A DNA stretch of 64,000 nt from Deltaproteobacteria bacterium. GTDB taxonomy: Bacteria; UBA10199; DSSB01. Of this stretch, positions 45,301 to 54,713 are shown in pieces. Position 1 is the stretch's first letter. Each line of letters begins with the position of its first letter. A program made the translations under genes and the position numbers. Under the pieces are notes generated by a model. That model was not told the DNA's origin. It was given only the letters and a program-made list of their open reading frames with translations, and searched no databases. The stretch spans positions 62,001 to 126,000 of the forward strand of contig JACKPJ010000003.1 in the NCBI GenBank assembly GCA_024233625.1, written 5' to 3'.

Positions 45301-46334
45301 AACTGCTCTAAAAATCGGTAATCATTTTCAAAGAAAAGCCTCAAATCATTGATTCCAAATTTAAGCATGGCTAATCTCTCTAAACCAATTCCAAAAGCAA
45401 ACCCAGTATATTTTTCTTCATCGTACTTGACGTATTTAAAAACGGCTGGATCGACCATGCCACAGCCTAAAATTTCAAGCCAGCCAGTCCCCTTACAAAT
45501 CGCACAGTTTTTTTTCTTTCCCTGGCAAAAAACGCAAGAAATATCGAGCTCGGCACTCGGCTCGGTAAAAGGAAAATAACTGGGTCGAAAACGCACTTGT
45601 GTCTTTTGATCAAAAATTTCCTGAATAAATAGAGTTAAAACTCCTTTAAGGTCGGCAAAAGTCGTTTTTTGGTCGATCCATAAACCTTCGATCTGATGAA
45701 ACATCGGCGTATGCGTGACATCAGAATCTGCACGATAAACCACACCTGGTGCAATCATGCGAATGGGAGCTTCGTTTTGCTCCATCACATGAATTTGTAC
45801 AGTGGATGTATGTGTACGTAAAAGCCATTTAAGACCTGGCAAATAAAAAGTATCTTGCAAATCGCGTGCAGGATGATCTTCGGGAATATTTAAGGCCTCA
45901 AAGTTATGATAATCATCTTCAATCTCAGGACCTGAATAAGTTTGAAAGCCAATTTTTTCTAAAGTTTGAGTCGCGAGTTCATAAATTTGGGTCAAAGGAT
46001 GTACATGACCTTGAACGATAGGTCTTCCTGGCAAACTAATATCAAAAAGATCCTTAGCAATGGCCTGCTCATACACCTGCGCTTGCAACCGCAATTCAGC
46101 GGCATCAAAAATTTCTTCTAGATTTTCCTTGATTTCGTTGGCTTTGGCTCCAACTTGTGGACGATCTTTTGCATCTAACTTTCCCAAACCTTTTAAAATT
46201 TGGGTCAGTTTCCCTTTTTTTCCCAAAAAAAGGACCCGCGCTTCTTGTAAACCTTGCGGACTTTCCACATCTTTTAGAGCATCATGGAGTTCAATTTGAA
46301 GAGATTCTAGACTCGTCAGTAGCTTTTCTTTCAT
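45297..46334 (-). CDS. pheS: Phenylalanyl-tRNA synthetase alpha subunit
   Basis: A 345-residue class II synthetase subunit. Motifs: an N-terminal coiled coil, HPLTQIYELATQTLEKIGF, DDYHNFEALNIPEDHPARDLQDTFY, motif 2 region VYRADSDVTHTPMFHQIEGL and motif 3 FAFGIGLERLAMLKFGI. A CxxC pair in CVFCQGKKKNCAICKGTG before EILGCGMVDPAV is a variant found in many bacteria. It charges phenylalanine with PheT. ATG 46334. Confidence 0.97.
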   Translation of the reverse strand: MKEKLLTSLESLQIELHDALKDVESPQGLQEARVLFLGKKGKLTQILKGLGKLDAKDRPQVGAKANEIKENLEEIFDAAELRLQAQVYEQAIAKDLFDISLPGRPIVQGHVHPLTQIYELATQTLEKIGFQTYSGPEIEDDYHNFEALNIPEDHPARDLQDTFYLPGLKWLLRTHTSTVQIHVMEQNEAPIRMIAPGVVYRADSDVTHTPMFHQIEGLWIDQKTTFADLKGVLTLFIQEIFDQKTQVRFRPSYFPFTEPSAELDISCVFCQGKKKNCAICKGTGWLEILGCGMVDPAVFKYVKYDEEKYTGFAFGIGLERLAMLKFGINDLRLFFENDYRFLEQF

Positions 46335-46496
46335 GGTTTCAACTTCCTGATCTTTACCATGTTTGAATAAATGTTATAGATGCCTATCGATCTGAAATGA
46401 GGGACTTAAATATTCTCGAACACCATAAACAAGCCCCAACTTGATGACTCTATAGGGAGGTACTTTGAATGTAGACAGGTAATATTTTAGTCTTCA

Positions 46497-46847
46497 TTAA
46501 GCCTGCTTAACAGCAGCGACCACTTGCGCAAAAGCCTGAGCATCATTAGCTGCCATCTCAGCTAAAACTTTACGGTCGAGTGCAATATTGGCTTTTTTTA
46601 GACCACCTATAAACTGACTATAAGACATACCCTCAGCACGTACCGCAGCGTTAATACGTTGAATCCATAAACTACGAAAATCACGCTTTTTTAAACGACG
46701 GTGTATATAAGCGTATTTTAAAGCACGATCGACAGCTTCCTGGGCAGTGCGAAATAGCTTCGATCGACCACCTCGATAACCTTTAGCTAATTTTAAAACT
46801 TTATTTCGGCGACGTCGGGCTTTAAAGCCTCTCTTAGCACGTGGCAT
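46497..46847 (-). CDS. rplT: 50S ribosomal protein L20
   Basis: A 116-residue ribosomal protein, normal length for L20. It begins MPRAKRGFKARRRRNKVLKLAKGY and contains FRSLWIQRINAAVR, both diagnostic. L20 binds 23S rRNA and, in many bacteria, represses its own operon. AGGAG precedes the ATG. It lies 59 bases after rpmI. Confidence 0.98.
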   Translation of the reverse strand: MPRAKRGFKARRRRNKVLKLAKGYRGGRSKLFRTAQEAVDRALKYAYIHRRLKKRDFRSLWIQRINAAVRAEGMSYSQFIGGLKKANIALDRKVLAEMAANDAQAFAQVVAAVKQA

Positions 46848-46906
46848 AAATTCTCCTTAAGAAACACAAACTTTTTATAACGTAATAATCTTAAATAATT
46901 AAAAAA

Positions 46907-47104
46907 CTAATATAATAACATTCCTTTGATGGCTTTTGCATCTGCAGCGGATAAATAGCTATTTTTGCGCATTTGGCGTTTACTTTTAGTAGTTTTTTTT
47001 GTCAAAATATGTCGTCGAAACGCTTTAGTATACTTAACTTTTCCTTTTGCTGTGACTTTAAAACGCTTTTTAACTCCACGTTTACTCTTAAGTTTATTTT
47101 TCAT
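46907..47104 (-). CDS. rpmI: 50S ribosomal protein L35
   Basis: A 65-residue basic ribosomal protein. MKNKLKSKRGVKKRFKVTAKGKV and RRHILTKKTTKSKRQMR are diagnostic for L35. ATG 47104 has GAGGA eight bases upstream; an in-frame start at 47140 would add twelve residues not seen in the family. It sits between infC and rplT in the classical order. Confidence 0.97.
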   Translation of the reverse strand: MKNKLKSKRGVKKRFKVTAKGKVKYTKAFRRHILTKKTTKSKRQMRKNSYLSAADAKAIKGMLLY

Positions 47105-47229
47105 AATTTTATTCCTCAATTTTTTTGGAGCGGCATACATAATGCCATTTTGATCTCAGGTCAAGCTCTGATTGAGAGTGTTAAAAAATGAGCTTTTGGA
47201 CTCAAGGTTTTAGCAACAATATAACAATA

Positions 47230-47742
47230 TTAGGCTGGAGCCAAAATCATCATCATCTGTCGACCTTCTAATTTATAATCGACTTCTTTATTTGCTTTAT
47301 CACCTAATTGCTCACAAACTTTATCTAAAATCTCTTTCCCTTTGTCCCGATAGGCCATTTCACGCCCACGAAAAACAACCGTCACTTTAACTTTATTGCC
47401 ATCTTCAAGAAAACGCTGAATATTACGCAGTTTAAAATCAAAATCATGTTGATCCGTATTTGGACGATACTTAATTTCCTTTAAACTAACCGTCGACTGT
47501 TTCTTTTTAGCTTCTTTTTGTTTTTTGGTCAGCTCGTATTGATATTTCCCATAATCCATAATTTTACAGACAGGAGGCTTTCCTTGAGGAGAAATTTCAA
47601 CCAAATCGAGACCTATTTGTTGTGCACGCTCATAAGCTTTTGACGTCACAAAAATCCCTAGTTGTTTTCCATCTTGATCGATTAAGCGCACTTCAGGAAC
47701 ACGAATATTTCGGTTGGTGCGAATGAATTTTTTTTGCGAAAT
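47230..47742 (-). CDS. infC: Translation initiation factor IF-3, AUU start
   Basis: A 170-residue IF-3, which keeps the 30S subunit free and checks the start codon. The conserved N-terminal motif (TNRNIRVPEVRLID) lies upstream of the first ATG/GTG-type codon in the frame (GTG 47691). The only suitable start is ATT at 47742-47740, five bases behind AGGAGG. An AUU start on infC is the known basis of IF-3 self-control. The C-terminal domain has FRGREMAYRDKGKEIL and LEGRQMMMILAPA. The gene lies 125 bases before rpmI. Confidence 0.96.
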   Translation of the reverse strand: MSQKKFIRTNRNIRVPEVRLIDQDGKQLGIFVTSKAYERAQQIGLDLVEISPQGKPPVCKIMDYGKYQYELTKKQKEAKKKQSTVSLKEIKYRPNTDQHDFDFKLRNIQRFLEDGNKVKVTVVFRGREMAYRDKGKEILDKVCEQLGDKANKEVDYKLEGRQMMMILAPA

Positions 47743-47896
47743 GTGAACCTCCTGTTTATAGGTTTAAGCTGAACTATTATATCAATACCACAGATGAGTG
47801 GCAATTTATCCGCCTATCTTACTGATAATTTAATATGCGTCAACTGGGAAATAACATCGACTCCTCAGGAATAAAACAAGGCAGGTAGAATATTTA

Positions 47897-49636
47897 TTAG
47901 GCAATTTCTTCTTTGATTTGCTCGATAAAGTCTTCAACCGCAAGAGCTCCCTGATCTCCCTTTTTTCTATCTCGCCAAGCGACTTTTTGTTCACTCACTT
48001 CTTTATTTCCACATATTAACATATGAGGAACCTTCAGCAACTGAGCCTGGCGGATTTTATGCCCTAGTTTTTCAGAACTCGTGTCTACTTCAACACGTAA
48101 GCCGGCTTGACTCAGCTTTTTTTGAACTTCGAGAGCGTATTCTAATTGCGCATCCGCAATCGGTAAAATCTGCACTTGAACGGGGGCTAACCAAGTTGGA
48201 AAAGCTCCGGCATAGTGCTCAATTAAAACACCAAAGAAACGTTCCATAGAACCCATTAAAGCTCGGTGAATCATGATGGGTTGTTGTTTTTGCCCACTGG
48301 AATCCGTATATTGCAACTCAAAACGTTCAGGGTTGTTAAAATCGACCTGTACTGTTGAGCATTGCCACATCCGACCAATCGCATCCTTAATTTTAAGGTC
48401 AATTTTGGGTCCATAAAAAACCCCCTCACCAGGGTCAATCTCGTAGTCCAAATTTTGGGCTTTTAAGGCTCCTTCCAAAGCGGAAGTTGCAATTTCCCAA
48501 TGCTCGTCACTTCCTACCGATTTTTCAGGGCGAGTCGAAAGATAAAGCTGAAAATCCTCAAAACCAAAACGATTGAGAAAGTAGCGCGTCAAACGCATGA
48601 CGTTTTCGACTTCTTCTTGAATCTGATCTTTTCGACAAAAGATATGCGCATCGTCTTGGGTAAAACCGCGCACACGCAATAAACCATGCAAAGCACCCGA
48701 TCTCTCAAAGCGATAAACCGTTCCTAATTCGCCATAACGTAGAGGTAAATCACGATAACTGCGGGTATGACTTTTATAGATCTGAACATGGAAAGGGCAA
48801 TTCATGGGTTTGATTTCGTAGGCCTGACCCTCCACATCCATCGGGCTAAACATGCTATCCTGATAAAAATCTACGTGACCACTGGTCTTCCAAAGATCCA
48901 GTTTGGCCATATGAGGAGAATAAACCGGCTCGTAGCCTTCTTTGAGGTGAAGTTCACGCCAAAAATTTTCGATGCTTTGACGAATTCGAGCTCCTTTGGG
49001 ATGCCATAAGATCAAACCGGGACCCAGATCTTCCATGCTGGAAAATAAATCCAGCTCTTTTCCCAAACGGCGATGGTCGCGAGCTTCCGCTTCTTTCAAC
49101 AACTCAAGATAAGCTTTGAGTTCCTTTTTTGAAGAAAAAGCGGTTCCGTAAATACGTTGCAGCATAGGATTTTTTTCATTCCCACGCCAATAAGCTCCGG
49201 CAACGGATAAAAGTTTGAAAGCCTTGATCTCTGAAGTCGATTCAACATGAGGCCCCCGACAAAGATCAATAAAATCTCCGTGCTGATAATAAGTCACTTT
49301 ATCGCTATCTGGGATACTCTCCAAAATTTCCAATTTATATTTTTCACCCAACTCTTCAAAGCGCTTAACCGCATCACTTTTTGAAACTTCAATTTCTTTA
49401 AAATGAAGACCCTCATCGATGATTTCCTGCATTTTTGCTTCAATTTTTTCGAGATCTTCTGGAGTAAAGGCATGCGAAACATCAAAATCGTAATAAAATC
49501 CCGTATCAATAGCAGGACCAATCGCAATTTTTGCTTCAGGATAGAGCTGCTTCACTGCCGAGGCCATCACATGAGCGGTGGAGTGTCGAAGCCTTTCTAA
49601 GGGAGAATAATTTTCGGTCTTTTCTTCTTCAAACAT
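47897..49636 (-). CDS. thrS: Threonyl-tRNA synthetase, lacking TGS domain
   Basis: A 579-residue class II synthetase. It starts directly with the editing domain (LRHSTAHVMASAVKQLYP, with the HxxxH site), then the catalytic core (MNCPFHVQIYKSHTRSYRDLPLRYGE, FTQDDAHIFC, MIHRALMGSMERF) and the anticodon-binding domain (VQILPIADAQ to the end). The usual N-terminal TGS domain of about 60 residues is missing, and no start is available that would add it: tRNA-Val lies 52 bases upstream. TGS-less ThrRS are known. First gene of the operon with infC. Confidence 0.96.
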   Translation of the reverse strand: MFEEEKTENYSPLERLRHSTAHVMASAVKQLYPEAKIAIGPAIDTGFYYDFDVSHAFTPEDLEKIEAKMQEIIDEGLHFKEIEVSKSDAVKRFEELGEKYKLEILESIPDSDKVTYYQHGDFIDLCRGPHVESTSEIKAFKLLSVAGAYWRGNEKNPMLQRIYGTAFSSKKELKAYLELLKEAEARDHRRLGKELDLFSSMEDLGPGLILWHPKGARIRQSIENFWRELHLKEGYEPVYSPHMAKLDLWKTSGHVDFYQDSMFSPMDVEGQAYEIKPMNCPFHVQIYKSHTRSYRDLPLRYGELGTVYRFERSGALHGLLRVRGFTQDDAHIFCRKDQIQEEVENVMRLTRYFLNRFGFEDFQLYLSTRPEKSVGSDEHWEIATSALEGALKAQNLDYEIDPGEGVFYGPKIDLKIKDAIGRMWQCSTVQVDFNNPERFELQYTDSSGQKQQPIMIHRALMGSMERFFGVLIEHYAGAFPTWLAPVQVQILPIADAQLEYALEVQKKLSQAGLRVEVDTSSEKLGHKIRQAQLLKVPHMLICGNKEVSEQKVAWRDRKKGDQGALAVEDFIEQIKEEIA

Positions 49637-49688
49637 CTTTATTTGATATTTATGATAAGTATTCTGAATATTATTTTGGATTTAAAAA

Positions 49689-49762
49689 TGGGTCCGACAG
49701 GACTCGAACCTGTGACCCCATCCATGTCAAGGATGTACTCTAACCACCTGAGCTACGGACCC
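49689..49762 (-). tRNA. tRNA-Val (GAC)
   Basis: A 74-base cloverleaf on the minus strand: acceptor GGGTCCG pairs with CGGACCC; the anticodon arm CATCC-TTGACAT-GGATG gives anticodon GAC (valine); the T arm is ACAGG-TTCGAGT-CCTGT. Discriminator A; CCA not encoded. It lies 52 bases upstream of thrS and may be cotranscribed with it. Confidence 0.95.
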
Positions 49763-49802
49763 ATTTAATAATCCAATCAAAGAAGAGTCTCAATACACGG
49801 CC

Positions 49803-50837
49803 TTATTCCACTAAGTCAATATTTTTGGTCAATATTTTTTGCAAAATTTCCTCAACTGCTATGTCAGGAGAGAGTTCTTCTCGTTCAATTTTTTCTAATT
49901 GCTTTGCAAATAATTGACGTAAGGGTGTGTGCTTCTCAAACCATAAATAAAAATATTCCTTTAAAAGCTCTTTAAAATATTGCTCACGTGATTTTTTGAA
50001 ACGTGCATCCGAATCAATTTTCTTTTTATTTTGCTGGAGAAACTTTTGATGTTTTTGAATAAGACGGAGTAATTCGGCAATTCCCTCACCTTGATGAGCT
50101 TGAGTTAAAGTGATGGGGGGACTCCAACTGAGCTTTTGCCCTAAGTCTAACATGGTTCGAATTTGTGCGACTCTTTTAGGAGCTTCAGGCCGATCGGCTT
50201 TGTTGATCACAAAAATATCGGCCATCTCCATCAAACCCGCTTTGAGGCTCTGCACAGTATCGCCGGATTCTGGGGTCAAGACAACGAGTGTGGTCTCGGC
50301 TAAACTGACAATTTCGCACTCGGACTGCCCAACTCCAACCGTCTCTAAGATCACCCAATCAAAACCAAAGGATTCCATTAGTTTTGCCACAGCTTCGGCA
50401 TGAAGCGAAAGCCCTCCATGATGTCCGCGACTGCCTAAACTCCGCACAAAAACTTTAGAATCCTGCGTGTGCTCCTGCATACGGATGCGATCCCCTAAAA
50501 GCGCGCCTCCGCTAATCGGAGAACTCGGATCCACCGCAACCACACCAACACTTTCTCCTTTTTTGCGAATTTCATGAATGAGAGCATTGACTAAAGTCGA
50601 TTTCCCGGCTCCTGGAGGTCCGGTAATTCCTAAAACTTGGGCATGATTTTCTAAAAAACTCGCTTTGATGCTACCTGAATCGGATAAATTTTTTGATTTT
50701 TTTTTATAGGCTTGAATGGTCGCAAAAATATCTGATTTTTCTTCAGGGTGGGCTTCCAGATAGGAAATTAAACGACTAAGCGCAAGACGATTACCCTGAA
50801 CAAATGCCTCAATAAGCTGATAAAGTTTTTTTTGCAT
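49803..50837 (-). CDS. meaB: MeaB/ArgK-family GTPase
   Basis: A 344-residue G protein that guards adenosylcobalamin enzymes, above all methylmalonyl-CoA mutase. Motifs: GITGPPGAGKSTLVNALI (P-loop), VAVDPSSPISGGALLGDR, FVRSLGSRGHHGGLS (switch regions), ILETVGVGQSE (G3) and FVINKADRPEA (G4). I choose ATG 50837 (MQKKLYQLIEAF) over GTG 50873. The mutase genes are not in the window. A terminator of the gene upstream lies just before it. Confidence 0.93.
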   Translation of the reverse strand: MQKKLYQLIEAFVQGNRLALSRLISYLEAHPEEKSDIFATIQAYKKKSKNLSDSGSIKASFLENHAQVLGITGPPGAGKSTLVNALIHEIRKKGESVGVVAVDPSSPISGGALLGDRIRMQEHTQDSKVFVRSLGSRGHHGGLSLHAEAVAKLMESFGFDWVILETVGVGQSECEIVSLAETTLVVLTPESGDTVQSLKAGLMEMADIFVINKADRPEAPKRVAQIRTMLDLGQKLSWSPPITLTQAHQGEGIAELLRLIQKHQKFLQQNKKKIDSDARFKKSREQYFKELLKEYFYLWFEKHTPLRQLFAKQLEKIEREELSPDIAVEEILQKILTKNIDLVE

Positions 50838-50873
50838 GCCTGAACTTATAGACAAGACGGAGTGAAATTTCAC

Positions 50874-50906
50874 TACAAAAAAAGGCCCTCTCGAAAAAGG
50901 GCCTTT
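50874..50906 (-). terminator. Terminator of the gene at 50963-51421
   Basis: AAAGGCCCT (50881-50889) pairs with AGGGCCTTT (50898-50906). On the minus strand the stem is followed by seven T (complement of 50877-50883), so it ends the leftward small gene and separates it from meaB. Confidence 0.85.
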
Positions 50907-50962
50907 TAAAAACGCTATTAAAGCGTATTGGACAAGATAAAATCAATCAAAGCAATGAATGA

Positions 50963-51421
50963 TTATAAACTGAATTCGTTATTTGCCATATCTGTTGCTG
51001 CACGGGCATTTTTGGGGCCCTCTTCAGCTTTTGATGGGCCATGGAGTTCATCATTAACTGATTTATTAGTGGCTTCTTGAAGCTGCTGAGTCAGGGCTTT
51101 AGCTGTTTCATTAAGCTGGTCAGTTGCTTCATTCGACCCACTCGAACCACCCACTCCTCCAAAAGCTTGGTTAAAAAGTCCGTCAACCATCTGTTGCTTT
51201 AGTCCATCAGCCATCTTGTCCATGGCTTCTTGTTGCGGATCACTTTTATTTCCTTTTGCTCCCTCTGCGCCTTTTTTATCTGCTTGATCTGCACCTTTAC
51301 TTTGATTAGCTTGCTCTTTAACTTTATCGAGTTGATCGGCTCCTGCTTTTTGTGTTTCACCAACTTGCTGACCTACCTGTTGAAGTTGTCCTAATTGTGA
51401 CATACCGCCTACCATAGTCAT
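50963..51421 (-). CDS. Low-complexity hydrophilic protein, unknown
   Basis: A 152-residue protein rich in Gln, Lys, Gly, Ala and Asp, with no signal peptide, membrane helix or cysteine. The N-terminal third is a Gln/Gly coiled-coil-like stretch (MSQLGQLQQVGQQVG), the middle is Lys/Gly/Asp-rich, and a Gly/Ser turn (GGVGGSSGS) precedes a helical end. No family recognised. Composition resembles secreted or effector-like proteins, but that is only an impression. GGAGG eight bases before ATG 51421 supports translation, and a strong terminator follows. Confidence 0.65.
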   Translation of the reverse strand: MTMVGGMSQLGQLQQVGQQVGETQKAGADQLDKVKEQANQSKGADQADKKGAEGAKGNKSDPQQEAMDKMADGLKQQMVDGLFNQAFGGVGGSSGSNEATDQLNETAKALTQQLQEATNKSVNDELHGPSKAEEGPKNARAATDMANNEFSL

Positions 51422-51559
51422 AGATAAATCCTCCAAAATGAAATTTGTTAACCTATATTATAATTTATTTAGAGTTCTTAAAATAAATTTAAAAAAACTT
51501 CTAACGTAGATTTTATCGGCAAAAGCCTCTCTTAAAGTTGTTCTTTGAAAAAAAAATCT

Positions 51560-52894
51560 CTACCAAGCTAAAAAAGCTTCAATTTCCTTTTGCTTCTCTT
51601 CAAATTTCCAAAAAAGCTCATGAAATTTTGTTAAAATAGATTCGTATCGCTCTGGTGAAATGTTTTTATTTAAATAAGGATATTTTTTCGTACTATAATT
51701 GGGAAAATGAACACATTCTCTTAATATACCAAAATCCATATCATCCCTTGCCCAACCTTGTTTTTTTGCATAATCCCATAAATCGGTCCCTGGCCATGGG
51801 ATGGCATTATTGAACTCGACACTAAATAGTTTATCAACATTTCTCTCAATAAATTCATAAGTTGCTATCAAATCTGACTCTGTCTCTAATGGGTGTCCAA
51901 TGAGAATCGAACAAGAGGTATAAAACCCATTATCATAAAGAATATCAATGGCTTTCTGATTATCATCCATCCCACATCCTGGTTTGATTTCTGAAAAAAC
52001 TTTTGAACTTCCAGACTCTGCACCAAACTCCACATATTTCATATTCATCTTTTTGAGACTCTGAACAACTTCTTTATCTAATAAATTCGCTCTAACCCAA
52101 CATGAAAAATCAAATTCTTGATCAAGACCTTCTGCATGAACGCGCTCAGCTATCTCATGCGTTCTTTTTTTATTCACGATATACAAATCATCAAATATCC
52201 TCACCTTTCTTGGGTTGGGCTTGACTTCTTTAATTTGTTTGATTTCCTCTATGACATATTCGGCTGAATGCATCCGATATCCCTCTGAAACATGAGGAAT
52301 CACACAAAAGCTACATGTATAAGGACAGCCTCTTGAAGTCATCATGTAAGTATATGGATATTTAATCCCAAAAAGCCTACGATCTGGAGCCGGAATTTCG
52401 TCTAAGTTACTAATTCCTTTACGAAAACCTGTAAAAACGGTTTCTGCGCCTTCGTGATATGTAATACCTTTTATTTGACTCAACCATGAGGAATCTAATT
52501 TTTGGTGCTTATTATATAAGGATAATAACTCAAAAAATGTTTCTTCCCCCTCTCCAATCACAGCAACATCGAAAACTTTTGGCAAGACATGAGGAAGTGA
52601 GGTGACATGCACACCTCCAATGATAATCATTGGGTTCCACAATTTACGAGCACGCATTGCCAAATGAATTGCATGTTGAAAATTCTCTGTAATCGAAGAA
52701 ATTCCAAGGATATCAGGTCGTTCTTTTGCTAATTTTTCAAATTTATCTTCGATCAAGACTTCGCACTCTAAACCTTTTTTCTCCAAATATCCACTTAGAT
52801 AGAGTAAAGCCAAATTTGGCATTGTCGTTTTTATTTTAATCTCATAAGGATTAAAAAAGTCTTCTCGTATCGCAGTTATCAAACCAACTTTCAT
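51560..52894 (-). CDS. B12-binding domain radical SAM protein
   Basis: A 444-residue radical SAM enzyme with an N-terminal cobalamin-binding domain (LALLYLSGYLEKKGLECEVL, DILGISSITENFQHAI, IIIGGVHVTSLP), then the cluster motif SRGCPYTCSFCVIP, and later GAESGSSKVFSEIKPGCG typical of the class. Such enzymes add methyl groups to unactivated carbons or rearrange substrates; the substrate here is unknown. ATG 52894 is chosen; a TTG at 52915 overlaps the likely ribosome site. The gene stands alone between orphan genes, so it could belong to a biosynthetic cluster. Confidence 0.9.
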   Translation of the reverse strand: MKVGLITAIREDFFNPYEIKIKTTMPNLALLYLSGYLEKKGLECEVLIEDKFEKLAKERPDILGISSITENFQHAIHLAMRARKLWNPMIIIGGVHVTSLPHVLPKVFDVAVIGEGEETFFELLSLYNKHQKLDSSWLSQIKGITYHEGAETVFTGFRKGISNLDEIPAPDRRLFGIKYPYTYMMTSRGCPYTCSFCVIPHVSEGYRMHSAEYVIEEIKQIKEVKPNPRKVRIFDDLYIVNKKRTHEIAERVHAEGLDQEFDFSCWVRANLLDKEVVQSLKKMNMKYVEFGAESGSSKVFSEIKPGCGMDDNQKAIDILYDNGFYTSCSILIGHPLETESDLIATYEFIERNVDKLFSVEFNNAIPWPGTDLWDYAKKQGWARDDMDFGILRECVHFPNYSTKKYPYLNKNISPERYESILTKFHELFWKFEEKQKEIEAFLAW

Positions 52895-53191
52895 AAAATA
52901 ACCAAACTCCTCCAAAATTTAATACAGCCTAACTATTTTTGTTATAATATATTTTTATAAGTATTCATATGAATTATAACACGATGATAAAAATCGCGTA
53001 TGATTTCTAATTTTCGTATTTTCTGGACAAAGAGTTATTAAAAAAACTTTTTTTTCAAAAAACAACTTTTCATCAAATCAACACCGATAATTTAATTGTA
53101 AGTACCCTAGAGGGACTTCACGATAACCTAACAAATTGATTTATAAAATTAAAAAAGATACCAAAATAAAATTTTAAAAAAGGAGTTAACG

Positions 53192-53614
53192 ATGATTGGA
53201 TTTGTTGGAGCTGTCATTATTGCCGCAGTTGTTGCTGTAGTTGTTGCTGTAGTTGCCGCCGTCGGTGCATCTATAACTGCTAGTAAAACAGCGGATGCAA
53301 ATAAATACGCAGCCGATCAAGCGAGACAAGCTAAGGAAACCCAAGCTAAAGAAAAAACCAAACGCGCTGAAATCAGAGCTCAAAACAAACTCGACCGCAT
53401 GGAAGCTCGTCAAAATAATTATAATTCCATGGAAAACCAACATCGTGATACGACAGAGAGGTTATTAGCCATCGATTCTGCTGCCCAACAACTGTGGGCG
53501 CAAGATAGCTCGTGGAGCAGCGGTGTTTATGAAGCAAATTGGGATTATGGTTTCGAGAATGACTATAGCCAAGGAGCAAATAGCGGTAATGATTCAAGCA
53601 CAAACAAAGCTTAA
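53192..53614 (+). CDS. Small membrane-anchored coiled-coil protein
   Basis: A 140-residue protein with a long Ala/Val N-terminal membrane segment (IIAAVVAVVVAVVAAVGAS) directly at the start, then an acidic-basic coiled coil (ADQARQAKETQAKEKTKRAE) and an acidic, Ser/Asn/Trp-rich tail. Family unknown. AAGGAG eight bases before ATG 53192 is an excellent ribosome site, and a strong terminator follows 65 bases after the stop, so it is probably a real, separately transcribed gene. Confidence 0.7.
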   Translation: MIGFVGAVIIAAVVAVVVAVVAAVGASITASKTADANKYAADQARQAKETQAKEKTKRAEIRAQNKLDRMEARQNNYNSMENQHRDTTERLLAIDSAAQQLWAQDSSWSSGVYEANWDYGFENDYSQGANSGNDSSTNKA

Positions 53615-53678
53615 TAATTAGTGCACAAACTATCATTTATCTTTTGAAAAAATTGAAATATTTTTCAAATCTATTGAG

Positions 53679-53726
53679 AACAATAAGAAGGCCTTGAATC
53701 AAAGCATCTTCTTATTGTTTTTTTTT
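53679..53726 (+). terminator. Rho-independent terminator
   Basis: A perfect 12-bp stem (53679-53690 with 53708-53719, AACAATAAGAAG type) and 17-base loop, then an unbroken T-run on the plus strand through 53726. It ends the small coiled-coil gene and isolates it from the operon that begins at 53805. Confidence 0.88.
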
Positions 53727-53804
53727 ACCAAAAATACTACTAACAAAACATGTACTTTTATAATTTTTTGAAAATAGTAACAGTGATACCTAAGGAGAGT
53801 TGAA

Positions 53805-54668
53805 ATGGCAGATGAAGCGTATTTAATCAAAGTTAATCTAAAAGCCATGGATTATATTTGGTCACAAGTTCCAAAAGAAGTCAAAGATGGTAAAGAATAT
53901 GTCGTTTATGAAAAAGACGATCTACCTTTTCTCTATTATTCTGGTTTAGTCGACACCGAACGGGTTTCACTTGAAGAATGGAAAAAAACCTTTGAAGAAT
54001 GTTTAGGAGAGGATAACCGCTATTGGGTTGATTATGAAAAAATGATCTCGCTGGGAAAGTATCGATACCATAAAGTGGTTAATGATCCGTTTGACCCTTT
54101 AAAAATGCGCGTTGGAAAATATCCTTTGGAAAGGCTATGGGCTGTGTTTGAAAGCTCTGTCATTCCTTCATGCTCTCTTCCTAAAGCCTTCCTAAAGAAT
54201 ATTTTTGACTCAATGATCAAAGGTGGAAAAACTGCTGAAGAAACTTTTTCCCAAGAAATAAAAAAGGCCAAAGAGAAAGCTAAAGAAGAAGGAAATGATT
54301 TTGAAATGCCGGAACTTGATTCGGCCCAGGTGTTCTTGGAGGGAGGTAAACAATATATTAATGTCACTAGGCAACATCTCCTTCGGATTAAAGAAATGCT
54401 CGACACATACCCCTCTCCCAGGCGCAAGCTCCAAGTTGGTGTCCACGAACTTCGTGCAGAACGGCTTCAAAAACTTGCAGACATTGCTATTAACCGAGAG
54501 AAAAGTGGTTTCGAAGGAGGAAAAGACTTTCGTGAAGAAACGAAAAAGTCTCTTAAAGATATGTTAGTCAAAGCCTCCGAAAATAAAAATGCGGGTCGCC
54601 AACCAACAGGAGAGTCTTTTAACATTGCAGATCTTCAAAAAAGCAAACGCCCTCCTACTAAATTTTAA
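53805..54668 (+). CDS. Orphan protein, first gene of the aldolase operon
   Basis: A 287-residue protein of unknown family. It begins with MADEAYLIKVNLKAMDYIW, has an aromatic-rich first half (KDDLPFLYYSG, NRYWVDYEKM) and a charged helical second half with a Lys/Glu-rich segment near residue 150. There is no signal peptide or membrane helix and few cysteines. AAGGAG with a seven-base gap precedes ATG 53805. It lies 45 bases before the first aldolase gene on the same strand with no terminator between, so a link to the aldolase pair is likely. Confidence 0.65.
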   Translation: MADEAYLIKVNLKAMDYIWSQVPKEVKDGKEYVVYEKDDLPFLYYSGLVDTERVSLEEWKKTFEECLGEDNRYWVDYEKMISLGKYRYHKVVNDPFDPLKMRVGKYPLERLWAVFESSVIPSCSLPKAFLKNIFDSMIKGGKTAEETFSQEIKKAKEKAKEEGNDFEMPELDSAQVFLEGGKQYINVTRQHLLRIKEMLDTYPSPRRKLQVGVHELRAERLQKLADIAINREKSGFEGGKDFREETKKSLKDMLVKASENKNAGRQPTGESFNIADLQKSKRPPTKF

Positions 54669-54713
54669 CCTCATTAAAAAATTTTTAATTAAAATCTAGT
54701 TAAAGGCTTAAAA

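Noticed and set aside
49637..49688. T-box or threonine attenuator before thrS
   Set aside because: Only 52 bases separate thrS from tRNA-Val, too short for a T-box leader, and no threonine-rich leader peptide is visible.
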